Source: Faecalibacterium prausnitzii
Lineage (GTDB): Bacteria; Bacillota; Clostridia; Oscillospirales; Ruminococcaceae
Assembly (NCBI RefSeq): GCF_003287495.1
Contig: NZ_PRLE01000005.1
Span: forward strand, 177,514-241,513
DNA: 64,000 bases
Direction: 5' to 3'
The notes below the pieces were generated by a model. The model was not told the DNA's origin and ran no database searches. It saw only the letters and a program-made list of their open reading frames with translations. Shown piece by piece: positions 8,081-18,900 of the stretch; the first letter of the stretch is position 1, and each line of letters opens with the position of its first letter. The position numbers and the translations under genes are program-made.

Positions 8081-8200
8081 GTGGGAAAGTGAACAAAAGT
8101 CTTTCCCAAAAGCAGAAAATTGTGCAATGATGGTACTTTTGATAAAAGATTATGTTCAATTATACCAAAATTTTCGCGGAAAAATCGGCAATATGAAAGG

Positions 8201-8229
8201 GTGCAAAAAGAACGACTAAGGTTTATAAT
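8201..8229 (+). promoter_or_regulatory. Promoter of ptsH
   Basis: GTGCAA (8201-8206), 17 bp, TATAAT (8224-8229). The transcript would have a leader of about 90 bases with a small hairpin, GCAATAAA (8247-8254) against TTTATTGC (8263-8270). Confidence 0.6.
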
Positions 8230-8327
8230 AAGAGTAGTAACATCCCGCAATAAACCAGGGCTTTTATTGCAGACGGGGCCGCGCGGCTGGCCCGTTCCGT
8301 GGATGGATAAGTAAGGAGAAAATGATT

Positions 8328-8585
8328 ATGAAAGAATTCCAGTATACCGTTAAGGATGCATGCGGCATCCACGCACGCCCCGCCGGCCTGCTCGTGAAGC
8401 TGGTCAAGGGCTACGCAAGCACCGCTACCCTTGAAAAGGGCGGCAAGACCTGCGACCTGCGCAAGCTGATGGCTCTGATGGGCATGGGCGTCAAGCAGGG
8501 CGATACCGTTACCGTCAAGGTGGAGGGCGACGATGAGGCCGCTGCCGCAGAGGCGATCCAGAAGTTCCTGAGCGAGAACGTCTGA
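8328..8585 (+). CDS. ptsH: Phosphocarrier protein HPr with Lys at position 46
   Basis: 85 residues, the normal HPr length. AAGGAG lies 9 bases before the ATG at 8328; an ATG at 8322 is too close. His15 in GIHARPAG is the residue phosphorylated by EI, with Arg17 and Pro18 in place. The segment that normally carries the regulatory Ser46 (consensus NLKSIMGVMSLGV) reads DLRKLMALMGMGV, so position 46 is Lys. A low-GC Gram-positive HPr normally receives an HPr kinase phosphate at Ser46 for catabolite control; this protein cannot. It could still transfer phosphate in the PTS, or be a paralogue with another role. A hairpin separates it from ptsI, which follows 97 bases downstream, so the two are probably co-regulated. 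Confidence 0.92.
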   Translation: MKEFQYTVKDACGIHARPAGLLVKLVKGYASTATLEKGGKTCDLRKLMALMGMGVKQGDTVTVKVEGDDEAAAAEAIQKFLSENV

Positions 8586-8608
8586 TCGCGTGTAATGTCG
8601 TGATGAGA

Positions 8609-8638
8609 AGCCCTCGCGGGAGACTGCGGGGGCTTTTT
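8609..8638 (+). terminator. Hairpin with U-run between ptsH and ptsI (attenuator or terminator)
   Basis: AGCCCTCGC pairs with GCGGGGGCT and is followed by TTTTT. Partial read-through would give more HPr than EI. Confidence 0.6.
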
Positions 8639-8682
8639 CGTTCCCAGGCGCAAGAGATTTGAGTGATAAGGAGAAATGAACG

Positions 8683-10329
<1,647 letters not shown>

Positions 10330-10353
10330 GCCCCCTGAAACCAGAAACTTCCA

Positions 10354-10396
10354 CCCCCCGGTGAGGCATTCCCGCCCCGCCGGGGGGATTGTTATC
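10354..10396 (+). terminator. Probable terminator after ptsI
   Basis: CCCCCCGG pairs with CCGGGGGG across 18 bases and is followed by ATTGTTAT, a weak U tract. Confidence 0.45.
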
Positions 10397-10437
10397 TGGG
10401 GGATCTGGCTTAGAAAGAAGAAAATTCACAAAAACAC

Positions 10438-10466
10438 TTTAAAACCGTGAAGTGCTGTGCTATACT
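10438..10466 (+). promoter_or_regulatory. Promoter of the cation-efflux gene
   Basis: TTTAAA (10438-10443), 17 bp, TATACT (10461-10466), with an extended -10 TGC directly before it. Confidence 0.75.
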
Positions 10467-10505
10467 GAACAAGACGTGGCTGCCGCGGCAGCCGGGAGGT
10501 ACACT

Positions 10506-11696
10506 ATGACTCAATTTCTGATCCGCTGCTTCATCAAGCGCCCGGATGATGTGAAAGACGCCGCTGTCCGCACGGCCTACGGCAATCTGGCCAGTCTGGT
10601 AGGCATGGCCTGCAACATCCTGCTCTGTATCGGCAAGCTGCTGGCAGGCACCCTGTTTGGCTCCATCGCCATCATGGCGGACGCCCTGAACAACCTGTCG
10701 GATGCCTCGTCCAATGTGGTCAGCCTCATTGGCTTCCGGCTGGCGGCCAAGGCCCCGGATGCGGAGCACCCCTACGGCCACGCCCGGTACGAGTATCTGG
10801 CGGGCCTCGTGGTCAGCGTCACCATTCTGGCCATCGGCCTCTCGCTGCTGAAAGAATCGGCTCTGAAAGTACTCCACCCCACGCCGGTGGCGTTCAGCTG
10901 GCTCAGCATCGGGGTGCTGGCGGCGTCCATCCTCGTCAAGCTCTGGCTGAGCGGCTTCAACCGCGCCGTGGGCAAAAAGATCAACTCGGAGACCCTGATG
11001 GCTACCGCCGCCGACAGCCGCAACGATGTGCTGACCACCGGAGCGGTCCTCCTTTCCACCATCCTGTGCAGCCTGACGGGCTACGGCATCATGGATGGCA
11101 TTATGGGCGTGGGCGTGGCGGCGTTCATCCTCTGGTCCGGATGGGGCCTGGTGATGGATACCCTGAGCCCGCTGCTGGGCGAGAGCCCCAGCCCCGAGCT
11201 GGTGGAGCACATTGAGCGGACCGTCATGAGCTATCCCGGGGTACTGGGCGTGCATGACCTCATGGTCCACGATTACGGCCCCGGGCACCAGTTCGCCTCC
11301 CTGCATGTGGAGTTCCCGGCCGAGACCGACCCGCTGACGGCCCATGACGTCATCGACAACATCGAGAACGACTTTCTCAAAAAAGACCGGCTGCAGGTCA
11401 CCATCCATTACGACCCCATCGTCACGGCGGACGCGTCGGTGGGGGTGCTGCGGGCCCGTTTGCAGGAACATGCCCGCCAGCTGGACCCGCAGCTCTCCAT
11501 CCACGATCTGCGGATCGTGCCGGGGGACAGCCACACCAATGTTCTGTTTGATCTGGTGTTCCCGGCGGGATACACCGGGGACATCGACCAGATGCTGGCA
11601 AAGATGTGCCAGTTCGTCAAAGAGCAGGACCCGAAATACTGCTGCGTCGTCAAGGTAGAGCAGAGCTATGCGTCTGCACTGCCGGACAAGAAATAA
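10506..11696 (+). CDS. Cation diffusion facilitator family transporter
   Basis: 396 residues; the start at 10506 follows GGGAGGTACACT. This is a CDF-family metal/proton antiporter that exports divalent cations across the membrane. It has about six membrane helices in residues 25-225, with the metal-site motifs IMADALNNLSDA in the second helix and ATAADSRNDVLTTG in the fifth, and HPYGHARYEY in the loop. The cytoplasmic C-terminal region (about 235-390) has the ferredoxin-like fold typical of CDF proteins and seems extended, with a second similar segment (VTIHYDPIV and then a further HDLRIVPG stretch). The substrate (Zn, Mn, Fe or Co) cannot be read from sequence. It has its own promoter and is followed closely by the aminotransferase. 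Confidence 0.9.
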   Translation: MTQFLIRCFIKRPDDVKDAAVRTAYGNLASLVGMACNILLCIGKLLAGTLFGSIAIMADALNNLSDASSNVVSLIGFRLAAKAPDAEHPYGHARYEYLAGLVVSVTILAIGLSLLKESALKVLHPTPVAFSWLSIGVLAASILVKLWLSGFNRAVGKKINSETLMATAADSRNDVLTTGAVLLSTILCSLTGYGIMDGIMGVGVAAFILWSGWGLVMDTLSPLLGESPSPELVEHIERTVMSYPGVLGVHDLMVHDYGPGHQFASLHVEFPAETDPLTAHDVIDNIENDFLKKDRLQVTIHYDPIVTADASVGVLRARLQEHARQLDPQLSIHDLRIVPGDSHTNVLFDLVFPAGYTGDIDQMLAKMCQFVKEQDPKYCCVVKVEQSYASALPDKK

Positions 11697-11727
11697 AAGA
11701 GATCCGAAAAGCGAGAGGGGAATGATT

Positions 11728-12915
11728 ATGCTGAACGAAACCTACCGCGCGATGCTGGCCCATAAGAGCGTGATCCGTGAGACCTTTATGTACGGCAAAC
11801 AGCGGGCTGCCGAGATCGGCTATGAGAACGTGTTTGACTACTCGCTGGGCAACCCCAGCGTGCCCTGCCCGCCGCGGTTTACGGCGGCCATGCAGGACCT
11901 GCTGGCCACGGAGGAGCCCATTGCCCTCCACGGCTACTGCCCCAGCCAGGGCGACCCGGGGTTCCGCACCGCCGCGGCAGCCCATCTGGCCAAAACGTTC
12001 GGCCTGCCCTATGAGCAGAAGCATATTTTCCCCACCACGGGTGCCGCGGGCGCCATTGCCCACGCCATCCGCGCCGTGACCAAGCCCGGCGACGAGGTGC
12101 TGACGTTCGCACCTTATTTTTCGGAGTACGGGCCCTACGTCCGGGGAACGGGTGCCGTGCTGAAAGTGGTGCCGCCCCAGCCGCCCACGTTCCAGCCCAA
12201 TCTGGACGCCTTTGAGGAGATGCTGACCGAGAATGTCACCTGCATCCTCATCAACACCCCCAACAACCCCACGGGCGTGGTTTACTCGGCGGAGACCCTG
12301 ACCCGGCTGGCCGAGATCCTGACCGCCAAGAGCAAGGAGTACGGCCACAACATCTTCCTCGTCAGCGACGAGCCTTACCGGGACATCGTTTTTGACGGCA
12401 AGACCGTGCCTTACCCGGCGGCATTCTACCCCCACACCCTGACCTGCCTCTCGTTCTCCAAGACGCTGAGCCTGCCCGGCGAGCGTCTGGGCTATGTGGC
12501 GGTCAACCCGGCCTGCGAGGGGGCGGACATCCTGGTGGACATTCTGGCCCAGATCTCCCGCTTTACGGGCCACAACTGCCCGCCCAGCATCATCCAGAAA
12601 GCCGTCAGCCGCTGCCTGGATGCCACCAGCGACCTCTCCGTCTACGAGACCAACAGGAACCTGTTGTACGACAAACTCACCGAGCTGGGCTTTGAGGTGG
12701 AGCGCCCCGGCGGCACGTTCTACATCTTCCCCAAGGCGCTGGAAGAAGACGCCAACGCGTTCTGCATGAAAGCCCGGGAGTTTGACCTGTTGCTGGTGCC
12801 CAGCGATACGTTTGGTGTCAAGGGCTATGTGCGCTTTGCCTACTGCATCGACACCGAGAAAGTCAAGCGGAGCCTGCCCGCCCTCGAAAAGCTGGCGGCA
12901 GCATACCGCAAGTAA
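11728..12915 (+). CDS. Pyridoxal-phosphate-dependent aminotransferase, class I/II
   Basis: 395 residues. The start at 11728 has GAGAGGGGA about 8 bases upstream. This is an AspC-type fold I aminotransferase. The glycine-rich PLP region is TTGAAGAIAHAI, the substrate/cofactor segment is NTPNNPTGVVYS, VSDEPYRDIVFDG has the Asp and Tyr that hold the pyridine ring, and Lys245 in SFSKTLSLPGERLGY forms the Schiff base. Arg near the C-terminus (YVRFAY) binds the substrate carboxylate. The amino acid substrate is not clear; the sequence fits the broad 'pyridoxal phosphate-dependent aminotransferase' group of Clostridia. It follows the efflux gene by 31 bases and is likely co-transcribed. Confidence 0.9.
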   Translation: MLNETYRAMLAHKSVIRETFMYGKQRAAEIGYENVFDYSLGNPSVPCPPRFTAAMQDLLATEEPIALHGYCPSQGDPGFRTAAAAHLAKTFGLPYEQKHIFPTTGAAGAIAHAIRAVTKPGDEVLTFAPYFSEYGPYVRGTGAVLKVVPPQPPTFQPNLDAFEEMLTENVTCILINTPNNPTGVVYSAETLTRLAEILTAKSKEYGHNIFLVSDEPYRDIVFDGKTVPYPAAFYPHTLTCLSFSKTLSLPGERLGYVAVNPACEGADILVDILAQISRFTGHNCPPSIIQKAVSRCLDATSDLSVYETNRNLLYDKLTELGFEVERPGGTFYIFPKALEEDANAFCMKAREFDLLLVPSDTFGVKGYVRFAYCIDTEKVKRSLPALEKLAAAYRK

Positions 12916-12940
12916 CTGCAAACGCTTTGATCCAAAATAA

Positions 12941-12998
12941 AACCTCTCAGGCCGCGCTTTGGCGCGTCCAGCTCTCCTGTCAGGGGAGCCCAATCGAG
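12941..12998. repeat. Interspersed palindromic repeat, B half only
   Basis: AACCTCTCAGGCCGCGCTTT, then CAGCTCTCCTGTCAGGGGAG, between the aminotransferase and the GH2 gene. Confidence 0.75.
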
Positions 12999-13014
12999 GA
13001 AACAGGAGGGCAAA

Positions 13015-14787
13015 ATGCAGCACCCACTTTCCGAATACCCCCGCCCGGCGCTGCGGCGGGACAGCTTTGAGTCCCTGAACGGCCCGTGGCAATACGCGTT
13101 TACCAAGGCGGCACAGTTCCCCACGGCGTGGGATGGGACCATCCGGGTGCCCTACTCGCCCGAGGCTCCGGCTTCCGGAGTGGGGCGGACGCTGCAGCCC
13201 GGGGAGTGGCTCCACTACCACCGCGGCTTTACGCCCCCGGCGGGGCAGGGCGGACGGGTGCTGCTCCACTTCGGAGCGGTGGACTACGCCTGCGCCGTGG
13301 AGGTCAACGGCCATCTGGCCGGCGGCCACAGGGGCGGCTACTGGCCCTTTACGCTGGACATCACCGATTATTTGCGGCCGGGCCGCAACACCCTCTGGGT
13401 GGCCGTGCAGGACCCTACCGGGAATGGCACCCAGGCCCGGGGCAAGCAGACCCTGACCCCCGGCGGGATGTTCTACCATGCCCAGAGCGGCATCTGGCAG
13501 ACCGTCTGGCTGGAGCGGGTGCCGGACAATTACATTACGGAGCTGACTGTCACCCCGGACTACGATGCCCGGACCGTGACGGTAAAAGCCCACACGGCCC
13601 AGCCCGGCGGGGCAAAAAACCTCTGGGCTGTGGTGCGGGCCGGGGGCGTGACCATTGCCGAGGACTGGGGCGGCGACGAGGCCGACCAGGACGGCGAGGT
13701 GACGCTGAACATCCCGGAGAAACATTTCTTTCCGTGGAGTCCGGACAGCCCGTTCCTCTACGACCTGACCGTGGGTACCACCCAGGGGGACGAAGACGGT
13801 TTTGATACCGTGCACAGTTATTTTGCCCTCCGCAAATGGAGCTGTGAGCCGGACGCGAAAGGCATCCTGCGCTTCTGCCTCAACGGAAAGCCCATCCTCC
13901 TCAACGGCCTGCTGGACCAGGGCTACTGGCCGGAGGGGCTGTATACCCCGCCCTCGGACGCGGCGGTGGTGCACGAGCTGGAGCAGGTCAAGGAGCTGGG
14001 CTTCAACCTGCTGCGCAAGCACGCCAAGATCGAGCCGCAGCGGTGGTACTACCACTGCGATAAGCTGGGCCTCATCGTCTGGCAGGATATGGTGAACGGC
14101 GGCGGGAAGATGAACCAGTGGTACGTCACCTACCTGACCAACGCCCTGCTGCCCCTGCTCCGCCATACACCCGACGCAAAGCCCCTGTGGGGGCTGCTGG
14201 GGCGCGAGACGGAAGCCAGCCGGGAAAGTTATCAGACCGAATTAAAAGCCACTGTAGAGGCTCTGCGGTGCCACCCCTGCATCGGGTGCTGGGTGCCGTT
14301 CAACGAGGGGTGGGGGCAGTTTGATGCCCGCGCCGCCACGGCGGCCCTCCGGGCGCTGGATGACACCCGCCTGATCGACGAAGCCAGCGGCTGGTACGAC
14401 CAGGGCGGGGGAGATGTGGACTCCCGCCACAATTACTTCTACCCGCTCCGCATCCGGCCCGGCGGGCGGACGGTGGCCCTGAGCGAGTACGGCGGCATTG
14501 CCTGGCCCATGCCCGGCCACGAGCCGCCCGGCAAGACCTACGGCTACGGCACCGCCAAAGACAGAGCCGACCTGACCAAACGCTATAAAATGCTGCAATG
14601 GAAGACCATTCTGCCCCAGCTGGGGCGGGGCCTCTCGGCGCTGGTGTACACCCAGCTGACCGACGTGGAGGACGAGGTGAACGGCCTGTTTACCTACGAC
14701 CGCGCGGCCCTCAAGCCGGAGGCCGCTGCCGTCCGCTCCTGCAATGCGGCGCTGGCGGCGGAGTTTGCAAAGGCGACTGCAAAATAA
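13015..14787 (+). CDS. Glycoside hydrolase family 2 enzyme
   Basis: 590 residues with AACAGGAGGGCAAA before the ATG. There is no signal peptide, so it probably acts in the cytoplasm on imported sugars. Domain order is that of GH2: sugar-binding jelly roll (about 1-165, starting SLNGPWQYAF), Ig-like domain (165-275), then a TIM barrel. The acid/base is Glu431 in VPFNEGWGQFD and the likely nucleophile is Glu491 in LSEYGG. It is shorter than LacZ and closest in layout to the small beta-galactosidase/beta-glucuronidase-type GH2 proteins of gut Firmicutes; sugar specificity cannot be assigned. It stands alone after a repeat unit. Confidence 0.88.
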   Translation: MQHPLSEYPRPALRRDSFESLNGPWQYAFTKAAQFPTAWDGTIRVPYSPEAPASGVGRTLQPGEWLHYHRGFTPPAGQGGRVLLHFGAVDYACAVEVNGHLAGGHRGGYWPFTLDITDYLRPGRNTLWVAVQDPTGNGTQARGKQTLTPGGMFYHAQSGIWQTVWLERVPDNYITELTVTPDYDARTVTVKAHTAQPGGAKNLWAVVRAGGVTIAEDWGGDEADQDGEVTLNIPEKHFFPWSPDSPFLYDLTVGTTQGDEDGFDTVHSYFALRKWSCEPDAKGILRFCLNGKPILLNGLLDQGYWPEGLYTPPSDAAVVHELEQVKELGFNLLRKHAKIEPQRWYYHCDKLGLIVWQDMVNGGGKMNQWYVTYLTNALLPLLRHTPDAKPLWGLLGRETEASRESYQTELKATVEALRCHPCIGCWVPFNEGWGQFDARAATAALRALDDTRLIDEASGWYDQGGGDVDSRHNYFYPLRIRPGGRTVALSEYGGIAWPMPGHEPPGKTYGYGTAKDRADLTKRYKMLQWKTILPQLGRGLSALVYTQLTDVEDEVNGLFTYDRAALKPEAAAVRSCNAALAAEFAKATAK

Positions 14788-14797
14788 GAGCGCAAAA

Positions 14798-14840
14798 ACA
14801 GCGCCCTGCTCTGGAGAAGCTTCTCCGGGCAGGGCGCTGT
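14798..14840. terminator. Bidirectional terminator between GH2 gene and the lipoprotein gene
   Basis: A 12 bp perfect stem, ACAGCGCCCTGC with GCAGGGCGCTGT. On the minus strand it is followed by TTTTTGCG; on the plus strand by TGTGCTTTT. Confidence 0.8.
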
Positions 14841-14856
14841 TGTGCTTTTACGGAAC

Positions 14857-15957
14857 TTATTTGTTGACGATCTTGGTCATGGGCAGTTTGTTCATGGCCG
14901 AGGTGTCGAGGTGGTTCTCCAGGGAGGCACCGGAATCACTCAGTGCGGTCTTCAGCTCACTGGTCTTCATGTCGGTGATGACCTGATCCCGCAGGTCGTC
15001 CAGCGAGGCCACGGCCAGCGGGTCCAGACGCAGAGCAAGCATCATGGCGTAGCTGGAATACTGCACGGCAGCGGCCTGCCCGTAGGCGAGGCTGCGGATG
15101 GTGTCGGCGGCACCGTCCTGGGTGAACGTGGAGTCCAGCGTGGAAGCGCCCAGCAGCTCGGTCTGAACATTGGTGTCGGAGGGGGTGCTGCCCAGCACGG
15201 CGTAGATGTCCGGCAGGGCGGCCTGAGCGGCGGCGTTCAGGGCACTGACCTGCTCCGAAGCACTCTCATTGGAGGCCAGATTGACGGCCGTGGCGGCCTG
15301 CTGGGCCAGTGTGAGCATCTGGGCTTTCTGGTCGTCATCCGCAAAGGCATAGGTGCTGGTGTTGTAGAGCGGGATGACGTAATAAGCCAGTTCCACCATG
15401 TTGTTTTCCAGATGCTCCGTCAGGTCGGCGTCCGAGACGGGGGTCTCGCCACCGTTGCCATAAACGAGGGTCAGCAGGTCGTTGCTCTTGAGCAGGATGC
15501 GCTCAAAGTGCTGCACGGTCTCCAGCCCGATGCCGTTGGCCTTGTAGGTATCGCCGTACTGGTCCATCAGCTGCTGGGCGTAGCTGTCGGCCTGCTGCTC
15601 CTCTTCGGCGGTCAGCTGGCCGCCCAGCTCGTCAAAGCGCAGCTCAGTGGCGGCGTAGGTCTGCAGGTTTTCCAGCGTTTTCCGGGCGACATAATCGCTG
15701 ACGGTGGCCGTCTCGCCGCTGTCGCTGTCCACGGTGATGGTCTGCTTCAAAAAAGCTTTCACGTTGGCGGCGTCCTGGTCGGAGGAAGCGAGGTCGGCGG
15801 CTTTCTGGTAGGCGTCGTACTGGGCCAGCAGATACAGGCCGGAGGAGATCTCGTAATCGCCGAGGGAACCCACGGTGTCCGGGGTGGAGATGACACAGCC
15901 TGCCAGGCTGACCACCAGGGCCAGCGCGCAGACCAGTGCAAGAAGTTTCTGTTTCAT
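14857..15957 (-). CDS. Lipoprotein, possible foldase-like protein
   Basis: 366 residues with a lipoprotein signal peptide; the lipobox is SLAGC with Cys21. The mature part is helical and acidic (about 30-290), with a stretch VSDYVARKTLENLQTYAATE that recalls the N-terminal SurA/PrsA chaperone domain. No parvulin-type prolyl isomerase domain is evident, so if related to PrsA it would be a chaperone-only form. The gene starts 19 bases after mfd ends, so it is probably the second gene of that operon; in several Firmicutes a PrsA/SurA-like gene follows mfd, which supports the guess. Function remains uncertain. Confidence 0.75.
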   Translation of the reverse strand: MKQKLLALVCALALVVSLAGCVISTPDTVGSLGDYEISSGLYLLAQYDAYQKAADLASSDQDAANVKAFLKQTITVDSDSGETATVSDYVARKTLENLQTYAATELRFDELGGQLTAEEEQQADSYAQQLMDQYGDTYKANGIGLETVQHFERILLKSNDLLTLVYGNGGETPVSDADLTEHLENNMVELAYYVIPLYNTSTYAFADDDQKAQMLTLAQQAATAVNLASNESASEQVSALNAAAQAALPDIYAVLGSTPSDTNVQTELLGASTLDSTFTQDGAADTIRSLAYGQAAAVQYSSYAMMLALRLDPLAVASLDDLRDQVITDMKTSELKTALSDSGASLENHLDTSAMNKLPMTKIVNK

Positions 15958-15976
15958 AGTTGGTTGCTCCTGAAAT

Positions 15977-18900
15977 TTATTTTTGGTTTTTCACAGGCTT
16001 GGGCTCGTTTAAAATCTCGCCCATGGCCTTGAGGATCCTTTGCAGCAGCTCCAGCGGCTTTTCGTCGGGCTGGAGGGTGACAGAGAGGTAGGGCTTGGCC
16101 CCGGCTCCTGCCGTGACCCGGCCATTGAATGCGATGAGCAGGCCCCGGATCATGCCAAGGTCCAGCTCCTCCACCTGCAGCAGCAGGGTGTCTTTCTTCT
16201 GGGTGACCTCGTACACGCCCACGGCGGCGGCCTGCACCCGGACGAGGGAGACATTGACCAGATCGCTGACCGAGGGAGGCGGGTCGCCGTAGCGGTCGAT
16301 GAGCTCGTCCAGCACATCGGCGGCGTCCTCGGGGGTCTGGATGGCGGCAATGCGTTTGTAGGCTTCGATGCGGCCCGGCCCATCCGCGATATACTTTTCG
16401 GGGATGAACGCGTCCACCCGCAGGTCCACCAGGCACTCGCTCTTGTCCCGCTGGAGCGGTTCGCCCTTGGCCCGGGCGATGGCCTGATTCAGCATCTTGA
16501 CATAGAGGTCATAGCCCACGGCTTCCATGTGGCCATGCTGGCTGTGGCCCAGCAGGCTGCCCGCACCGCGAATTTGCAGATCGCGCATGGCGATGCGGAA
16601 ACCGGAGCCGAACGCGGTGAACTCCCGGATGGCGGAGAGCCGCTTCTGAGCAATGTCCGAGAGGGTCTTGTCCCGGCGGAACGTGAAGTAGGCGTAGGCC
16701 TTGCGGCCGGAACGGCCCACGCGGCCTCTTATCTGGTACAGCTGGGCCAGGCCCATCCGGTCGGCGTCCTCAATGATGAGGGTGTTGCAGTTGCGCACGT
16801 CGATGCCCGTTTCAATGAGGGTGGTGCAGACGAGAATGTCGATCTCGCCGTTGAGCAGATGCTGCCAGACGGGGTTGAGCTCGTCCTCGGTCATCTTACC
16901 GTGGGCGATGCCCACCCGGGCGCCGGGCACCATCTGGCTGACATGGGCGGCGGTGGACTCGATGTTGTCCACCCGGTTGTGCAGATAGTAGACCTGCCCG
17001 CCCCGGGCCAGCTCTTTCTTCATGGCCTCGGCCAGGATGACATCGTTGTACTCGAGGACGAATGTCTCCACGGGCTGGCGCTCAAAAGGCGGCTGCTCAA
17101 TGGTGGAGAGGTCGCGGATGCCGCTCATGGCCATGTTCAGGGTGCGGGGAATCGGTGTGGCCGAGAGGGTGAGCATATCCACCCCGATGAAGTTCTCTTT
17201 CAGCTTTTCTTTATGCTTAACGCCGAACCGCTGCTCCTCATCAATGATGACAAGGCCCAGGTCGTGGAAGCGGACGTCCTTGGAGAGGAGGCGGTGGGTG
17301 CCCACCACGATGTCCACACTGCCGGCCTGCAGGCCCCGCAGAGTCTCTTTCTGCTGCTTGGTGGTGCGGAAGCGGGACATCATCTCCACTTTGACCGGGA
17401 ACGCCTCCATCCGGGAGAGGATGGTGTTGTAGTGCTGCCAGGCCAGCAAGGTGGTGGGGGCCAGAATGGCGCACTGCTTGCCGCCCATGACGCACTTGAA
17501 CGCGGCCCGCAGGGCCACTTCCGTTTTGCCCACGCCCACGTCGCCGCAGAGCAGGCGGTCCATGGGGTAGGGTTTTTCCATATCCTTTTTGATCTCCGCC
17601 GTGGCGTTGAGCTGGTCGTCGGTCTCATCGTACTCAAAGCGGGTCTCAAAATCGCTCTGCCAGTCGCCGTCCGGCGGGAACGCGTAGCCCTGTGCCTGTC
17701 GGCGGCGGGCGTAGAGCTCAATGAGCTCCTGGGCCATCTCCTCGGTGGCCTTTTTGACCTTGGCGCGGGTGCGCTGCCATTCGGCACCGCCCAGCTTGGC
17801 CAGCTTGACCTTTTCTTCATCGCCGGGGGCGGTGTAGCGGGAAAGCAGGTCCAGCTGGGTGACAGGCACATACAGCACGTCGGAGCCGGAATACTGCACT
17901 TTGAGGTAATCTTTGGTGGCACCCTGCACTTCCAGCCGCTGGATGCCTGCGTACATGCCGATGCCGTGGCTCTGGTGCACCACATAATCGCCGGGATTGA
18001 TGTCCGAAAGGCTGGACAGGGCGTTTTTATTCTTTTTGCGTTTCTTGGCGGCCTCGCTGGCTTCATCCAGACCATGGCGGCGGGAAGAGAGAACCGCCAC
18101 ATGGGCAAAGGGGAACGTGCACCCGGCCGTCAGGTGGCCGGGCAGGATCTGCACCAGCCCTTTGGCGGGGCGGACGTCCCGGCTCATGCTGACCGCGTAG
18201 CCTTTGTCGGCCAGGTCCCGGGTGAGGGCGGCAGCGCCCTTGGGGGTGCCTGCGAACAGCGCGATGGCATAGCCCTGCTCCACCAGCGGGTCCAGATCTT
18301 CCCGCAGGGAGGCCAGGTCGCCGCCCCAGTTGGGGGCCGCGAAAGCCTCCGCGTTGATGAGGTCTTTCAGCTTGAACTCGTTCATGCCGCGCAGGAAGTT
18401 CTCGCACAGCAGAGTGCTCTGTTTCTGGGCGGCAATGGCCAGGTCGTCCATGGTCTGGTAGAGCACATCCAGCCCGGGGCAGATGACGCCCTCTTCCAGC
18501 AGGCCGGTGAGCTCTTCGCCCCGGCGGAACTCGGTGGCTTTCTGCGCATCCCGGATACCGCCTACCTCATCCAGCACAAAGATGGGGCTGGTGAGGTGGT
18601 CCAGCAGGGTGGCGGGGACAGCGTACCGCAGGCCGTAGTATTTGTCCATGGCCTCGGGCATCAGGCCGGAATCCAGCTGGGCCAGATCAGCCTCCATGGC
18701 CTTTTCCAGCGCTGCCCGGTGTTTGCCGCGGGCCTTTTTCCAGGCGTCGCGGAGGGCCTCCGCCGTCTGTACCGTGTTGCCGAACAGTACCTCGCGGGCG
18801 GGGGAGAGATAGATCTTTTCCAGCGAGCCGTCCCGGCGCTGGGTGAGCAGGTCGAACGATGCCAGCGAGTCGATCTCGTCATCCCAGTACTCCACACGGG

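Noticed and set aside
11650..14166. 838-codon minus-strand open frame opposite the aminotransferase and GH2 genes
   Set aside because: Shadow frame with no family features; both plus-strand genes have clear catalytic motifs.
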